Of a DNA stretch of 7,445 bases, positions 6,137 to 7,445 are shown one piece after another. The position numbers were made by a program, and so were the translations under genes. The notes under the pieces were generated by a model that saw only the letters and a list, made by a program, of their open reading frames with translations, was not told where the DNA came from and did no database searches. The stretch spans positions 1-7,445 of the forward strand of contig JAFOYS010000206.1 of assembly GCA_017391435.1 (NCBI GenBank). The letters run 5' to 3'. This DNA is from Alistipes sp. Its GTDB lineage: Bacteria; Bacteroidota; Bacteroidia; Bacteroidales; Rikenellaceae. The stretch's first letter is position 1; each line of letters opens with the position of its first letter.

Positions 6137-6733
6137 TTATTTGCCATTTACCATCTCAGCAATCTCCTTCTCAAGAGACTCGCTTGTTGCTGCAGATACC
6201 ATCTCCTTAACCTTGTCGTAGTTGTAAGCGTACATAGCGCGAACCTCTACATTCTTGGTCTTGAGCTCACGGTATACAGTAACGATCTTAATACCACGAG
6301 GCAGACGGTTAGAGATAACCTCCTTAGTGCGGTTGAGAACCTTATCTACAGATACAGCCTTGTCAAGACTCTGCTGCTTGTTAGCAAGGTCGTTCTGGAT
6401 AATAGCAGTAATCTCAGTGTCGAGCTGCTCAAGAGCGTTCATCTTTACACCACGCATAACTGAGAGCTGTGCAGCCTTGAATGTCTGACCAACAGCAGTA
6501 GACTCACCAAAGATATAGAGAGGCTCGTTGTCGTTGTCTCTCTTATTTACATACTCCTTCTGCATAAGAATCTGCTCTGCCATTGAAAGGTTACCTGGAG
6601 CAACTTTCCAACCCTCTGCAGTCCAAGATGCAACCTCAGCCTTAACAGCCTTGAGCTGCTTCTTTGTTGGCTGTGCATTAACAGCTGTAATACCTACGAT
6701 TGCTGCGAGCAATACTACTAAAATCTTCTTCAT
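6137..6733 (-). CDS. Small exported protein of unknown function, probably highly expressed
   Basis: A 198-residue protein with a Sec signal peptide (MKKILVVLLAAIVGITAVNA, cleaved before Gln21). The mature part begins with a Lys-rich helix and GW at 41-42, then a helix (LSMAEQILMQKEYVNK), a strand at EPLYIFGES, and a long amphipathic helical core at 83-143 (FKAAQLSVMRGVKMNALEQL, NDLANKQQSLDKAVSVDKVL). It ends in a beta pair (IKIVTVYRELKTKNVEVRAMYAY) and a helix. This helix-plus-sheet layout resembles LPP20-type secreted proteins, but I cannot confirm that family. It has no lipobox. Codons are strongly biased (almost only AAG, GAG and CAG; GGT and CGT preferred), more so than in neighbouring genes, which suggests high expression. 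It is a diverged paralogue of the protein at 6862-7311. I found no convincing promoter in the A/T-rich 128 bp upstream. Confidence 0.85.
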   Translation of the reverse strand: MKKILVVLLAAIVGITAVNAQPTKKQLKAVKAEVASWTAEGWKVAPGNLSMAEQILMQKEYVNKRDNDNEPLYIFGESTAVGQTFKAAQLSVMRGVKMNALEQLDTEITAIIQNDLANKQQSLDKAVSVDKVLNRTKEVISNRLPRGIKIVTVYRELKTKNVEVRAMYAYNYDKVKEMVSAATSESLEKEIAEMVNGK

Positions 6734-6828
6734 AATCGTTAAATTTTAATTGGTTAATATTTGTTTGTAAATTTAATTTTGTTCGTCTGCTTTGTTATAT
6801 AGAACTCGTTGAGAAAAAAATATTGCAA

Positions 6829-6854
6829 AAAATGTAAAGTTTTTTTGACATTTT
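6829..6854 (-). terminator. Weak A/T-rich hairpin after the 6862-7311 gene
   Basis: AAAATGT (6829-6835) can pair with ACATTTT (6848-6854), and the loop can add three A-T pairs past a bulged G. On the minus strand more T residues follow. The stem is almost pure A/T, so it is at best a weak terminator 8 nt beyond the stop codon. If it works, the two downstream genes need their own promoter in 6734-6828. Confidence 0.3.
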
Positions 6855-6861
6855 CTTATTT

Positions 6862-7311
6862 CTACTCCTTAATCACTCTAATTTTGCTCTTTTCAAAGGC
6901 GCAAGTGAGAAGAATCTCTGTCTGGTTATTTTTTTGACGCTTAAGCTTCATTAATATTATAGGTGCCCCCATTTGTACCTTTTGACCATTTGTACAACCA
7001 AAATGGAATGGAACCATACTTTTGCAGTGTTGGAGTGCTTGTCTAAAGGCGACCTGTTCGCTAACACTCTCACCCATTCCGTCAATGACTATATAAGAAG
7101 GCTCGACATTGCTGTCCAAATTGAGTTTGTGCTCATAAACCGCAGTGAGTTGCTCAACCAAACTCTTCTCAGGAATTGCACTCTGCCAACCGTCGGCTTT
7201 CGCAGTCTTTGCCTGCTGCTTAATAAGCTTTTGAGTCCCCTTGCTAATCTGTGCATAGAGAGTATTTACGCTCAACAGAGAGATGATTAAAAGTGTAAAA
7301 AATCTTCTCAT
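6862..7311 (-). CDS. Small exported protein, short paralogue of the protein at 6137-6733
   Basis: A 149-residue protein from ATG 7311, with a Sec signal peptide (MRRFFTLLIISLLSVNTLYA, cleaved before Gln21). An upstream in-frame ATG at 7404 is rejected because the promoter lies inside that extension and it would bury the signal peptide. The first 74 residues align without gaps to the 198-residue protein: cleavage at residue 20/21, GW at 41-42, VEQ against AEQ near 53, and EPSYI against EPLYI at 70-74. The C-termini also match in pattern (KLKRQKNNQTEILLTCAFEK against RELKTKNVEVRAMYAYNYDK). About 30 residues of the helical core are missing. It has three Cys in the mature part (96, 106, 137), where the paralogue has none. 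Codon use is ordinary, so it is probably less expressed. Its function is unknown. Confidence 0.8.
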   Translation of the reverse strand: MRRFFTLLIISLLSVNTLYAQISKGTQKLIKQQAKTAKADGWQSAIPEKSLVEQLTAVYEHKLNLDSNVEPSYIVIDGMGESVSEQVAFRQALQHCKSMVPFHFGCTNGQKVQMGAPIILMKLKRQKNNQTEILLTCAFEKSKIRVIKE

Positions 7312-7350
7312 AATACCCGCAACTATACGATAAAATGGTTGTTTGTAATA

Positions 7351-7380
7351 CAAATGTAGAATATTTTTTCCTAATTTCAA
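7351..7380 (-). promoter_or_regulatory. Bacteroidota-type promoter for the 6862-7311 gene
   Basis: On the minus strand TTG (7380-7378, within TTTG) is followed after 19 bp by TACATTTG (7358-7351), a full consensus match. The leader to ATG 7311 would be about 33 nt. Confidence 0.8.
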
Positions 7381-7391
7381 AGAAAATTGTA

Positions 7392-7399
7392 TAAATTTG
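7392..7399 (+). promoter_or_regulatory. Possible -7 element for the gene starting at 7421
   Basis: TAAATTTG matches TAnnTTTG, 21 bp before ATG 7421. No TTG is found at the expected distance upstream, where the minus-strand promoter of the divergent gene lies, so the two promoters would overlap. Confidence 0.4.
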
Positions 7400-7420
7400 T
7401 GCAACTTAGCTAATCTGAAT

Positions 7421-7445
7421 ATGAAAAGAGTGTTATTTTTCTTGG
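7421..7445 (+). CDS. Start of a divergent gene, cut by the window end
   Basis: ATG at 7421 opens MKRVLFFL and runs to the window edge. Two basic residues followed by a hydrophobic run look like the start of a signal peptide. A -7-like element sits at the right distance upstream. Only eight codons are visible, so nothing can be said of its function. Confidence 0.5.

Noticed and set aside
6734..6828. Promoter for the 6137-6733 gene
   Set aside because: Only one-mismatch -7 elements and a TTG with 24-bp spacing were found in very A/T-rich DNA, which is what chance would give.
7312..7404. 31-residue N-terminal extension of the minus-strand gene from ATG 7404
   Set aside because: A full-consensus promoter (7351-7380) lies within it and the signal peptide starts at ATG 7311.

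Overview
The window looks like chromosomal DNA of a Bacteroidales (phylum Bacteroidota) bacterium. Four starts are preceded by the -33 TTG/TTTG and -7 TAnnTTTG promoter type of that phylum, and most genes lack a Shine-Dalgarno sequence and have A-rich leaders instead. The protein types also fit: a BspA-like leucine-rich-repeat protein, a lipoprotein with a Bacteroidales-style M64 peptidase domain, and small secreted proteins of unknown function. Genus cannot be read from the sequence.

Layout. (1) Bases 2-784, + strand: the 3' end of an unrecognised gene, a roughly 20-codon remnant of a gene 3' end, and a small intact gene (485-784) whose own 3' end resembles the remnant. This may be a shuffled array of small accessory genes. 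(2) 835-1873, +: a promoter and a BspA-like LRR protein with no signal peptide, followed by a 56-bp imperfect palindrome and a second hairpin. (3) 1979-2135, -: a complete tRNA-Pro(TGG) unit with promoter, tRNA and terminator. (4) 2212-4204, +: promoter and a 647-residue lipoprotein combining plant-type LRRs, a thioredoxin-like fold without its cysteines, and an M64 peptidase domain. (5) 4293-4505, +: a cold-shock protein, ending at a strong bidirectional terminator shared with the convergent gene. (6) 4588-7311, -: three exported proteins. Two of them (6862-7311 and 6137-6733) are diverged paralogues of each other. The third (4588-6069) has a helical N-terminus, a proline-rich linker and a C-terminal transglutaminase-like domain with a visible Cys-His-Asp triad. 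(7) 7421 to the end, +: the start of a divergent gene.

How the genes may work together. The most system-like part is the minus-strand set. The transglutaminase-like gene lies 67 bp behind the strongly codon-biased 198-residue protein, with a hairpin in the gap, which suggests co-transcription with tuned ratios. The upstream paralogue has its own clear promoter. All three carry Sec signal peptides ending in Ala-Gln and probably act in the periplasm or outer envelope. Their joint function is not known to me. The M64 lipoprotein is probably a cell-surface or periplasmic peptidase and is transcriptionally separate.
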